From Candidatus Zhuqueibacterota bacterium (GTDB lineage Bacteria > KSB1 > UBA2214), in assembly GCA_022706175.1 (NCBI GenBank), contig JAKJDB010000129.1, positions 1 to 7,090 on the forward strand: a stretch of 7,090 nucleotides of DNA, given 5' to 3'. Under the pieces are notes generated by a model, which was not told the DNA's origin, made no database searches, and was given only the letters and a program-made list of their open reading frames with translations. Of this stretch, positions 6,581 through 7,090 are shown piece after piece; positions within the stretch are counted from its first letter, which is position 1; every line of letters begins with the position of its first letter. The position numbers and the translations under genes are program-made.

Positions 6581-7090
6581 ATGCACTCCATGGCAGCGGT
6601 CGTTCGCCGGATTTTTCTCCACACGCCGGTCCATGTTATCCTGATCCCGCTCCTTTTACTGGCATCGCCGTGTCCGCTTTCCGCCTGCCGGTATACTGTT
6701 CGCGAGATCGGTTTTTCCACCCTGACATCTCCGGCCTATCGTTTGACCGTTTCCTGTTCGAAAGCAGTAACACAAAAAGAGTCCGACCAGCTGGCCAGGC
6801 TCTGTGAAAAAACCATGGCAGAATCAAACCTGATCATCGCGTTGGACCAGCGTCCAACACCTCTTCAGCATGATCCTTTTGCTGTTCTGACTTTGGACAG
6901 CCTGAAAGCGCCTCTCGTTTTCCGCAGCAGCGGCCGTACGCTGTCCACCTTTATTCCCTCTGTTCTGCAGGAGGTTCTCTCCTCATCGACACAAAAACAG
7001 ATACTGCACAACATTGTGACTGCCCATGCGGTCCTTCTGCTCATCGCCGGAACAGATCCGGAGCAGACGCAACGCAGTCGGCTGGCTATT
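6581..7090 (+). CDS. Exported protein of unknown function, N-terminal part (cut by window end)
   Basis: A frame of 170 codons runs from ATG 6581 to the last base with no stop, so the gene continues beyond the window. AGGAG at 6570-6574 lies six bases before the start, a strong ribosome binding site. The N-terminus is a signal sequence: two arginines at 9-10, a hydrophobic core VHVILIPLLLLASP, then PLSAC, where Leu33-Ser-Ala-Cys36 fits a lipobox, making a lipoprotein with mature N-terminus CRYTVREIGFSTL likely. Ordinary signal peptidase cleavage is the alternative. The mature part alternates strands and helices (YRLTVSC; ESDQLARLCEKTMAES; NLIIALDQ; AVLTLDS; FIPSVLQEVLSSSTQKQILHNIV; AHAVLLLIAGTDPEQTQRSRLAI), an alpha/beta-like pattern. 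I do not recognise the family. It may share a transcript with the C69 peptidase, though the 109-bp gap could contain its own promoter. Confidence 0.7.
   Translation, partial: MHSMAAVVRRIFLHTPVHVILIPLLLLASPCPLSACRYTVREIGFSTLTSPAYRLTVSCSKAVTQKESDQLARLCEKTMAESNLIIALDQRPTPLQHDPFAVLTLDSLKAPLVFRSSGRTLSTFIPSVLQEVLSSSTQKQILHNIVTAHAVLLLIAGTDPEQTQRSRLAI

Overview
The window is about 7.1 kb of ordinary, fairly GC-rich bacterial coding DNA. It holds three complete genes and two genes cut by the window edges. Every complete product, and the partial one at the right edge, starts with an export signal, so this is a block of secreted or envelope proteins. The long minus-strand gene ends in a FlgD-like domain with a YPNPFN motif, the sorting tag typical of type IX secretion in the FCB superphylum (Bacteroidota relatives and candidate phyla such as KSB1, Calditrichota, Latescibacterota). 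Together with DUF3160 and family C69 proteins this points to an FCB-type bacterium, perhaps KSB1-like. The taxonomic placement is inference from protein style only.

Layout, left to right. (1) Bases 2-250, plus strand: the C-terminal tail of a gene that starts outside the window, probably the closing beta-sandwich of a glycosidase. (2) It converges, with 67 bp between, on a two-gene minus-strand unit. The first gene transcribed is a secreted GH28/GH49-like right-handed beta-helix protein (4608 to 2938). The second, 82 bp downstream, is a secreted DUF3160 protein with the C-terminal sorting domain (2855 to 318). (3) A divergent intergenic region, 4609-4851, holds an AT-rich promoter-like stretch and three inverted repeats. 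(4) A plus-strand gene for a secreted C69 peptidase (dipeptidase A type), 4852-6471, has a strong ribosome binding site. (5) After 109 bp with GTTGC/GCAAC palindromes, a second plus-strand gene begins at 6581 with a good ribosome binding site and a signal peptide or lipobox. It stays open to the window end.

Together the genes suggest extracellular polymer degradation: polysaccharide cleavage by the beta-helix protein and perhaps the left-edge glycosidase, and peptide hydrolysis by the C69 enzyme, with DUF3160 of unknown function. I see no RNA genes, CRISPR arrays, mobile elements or phage genes, and nothing that amounts to a convincing new multi-gene system. The most useful second looks are the atypical active-site layout of the beta-helix protein, the sorted DUF3160 protein, the truncated exported protein at the right edge, and the symmetric sequences in the two intergenic regions.
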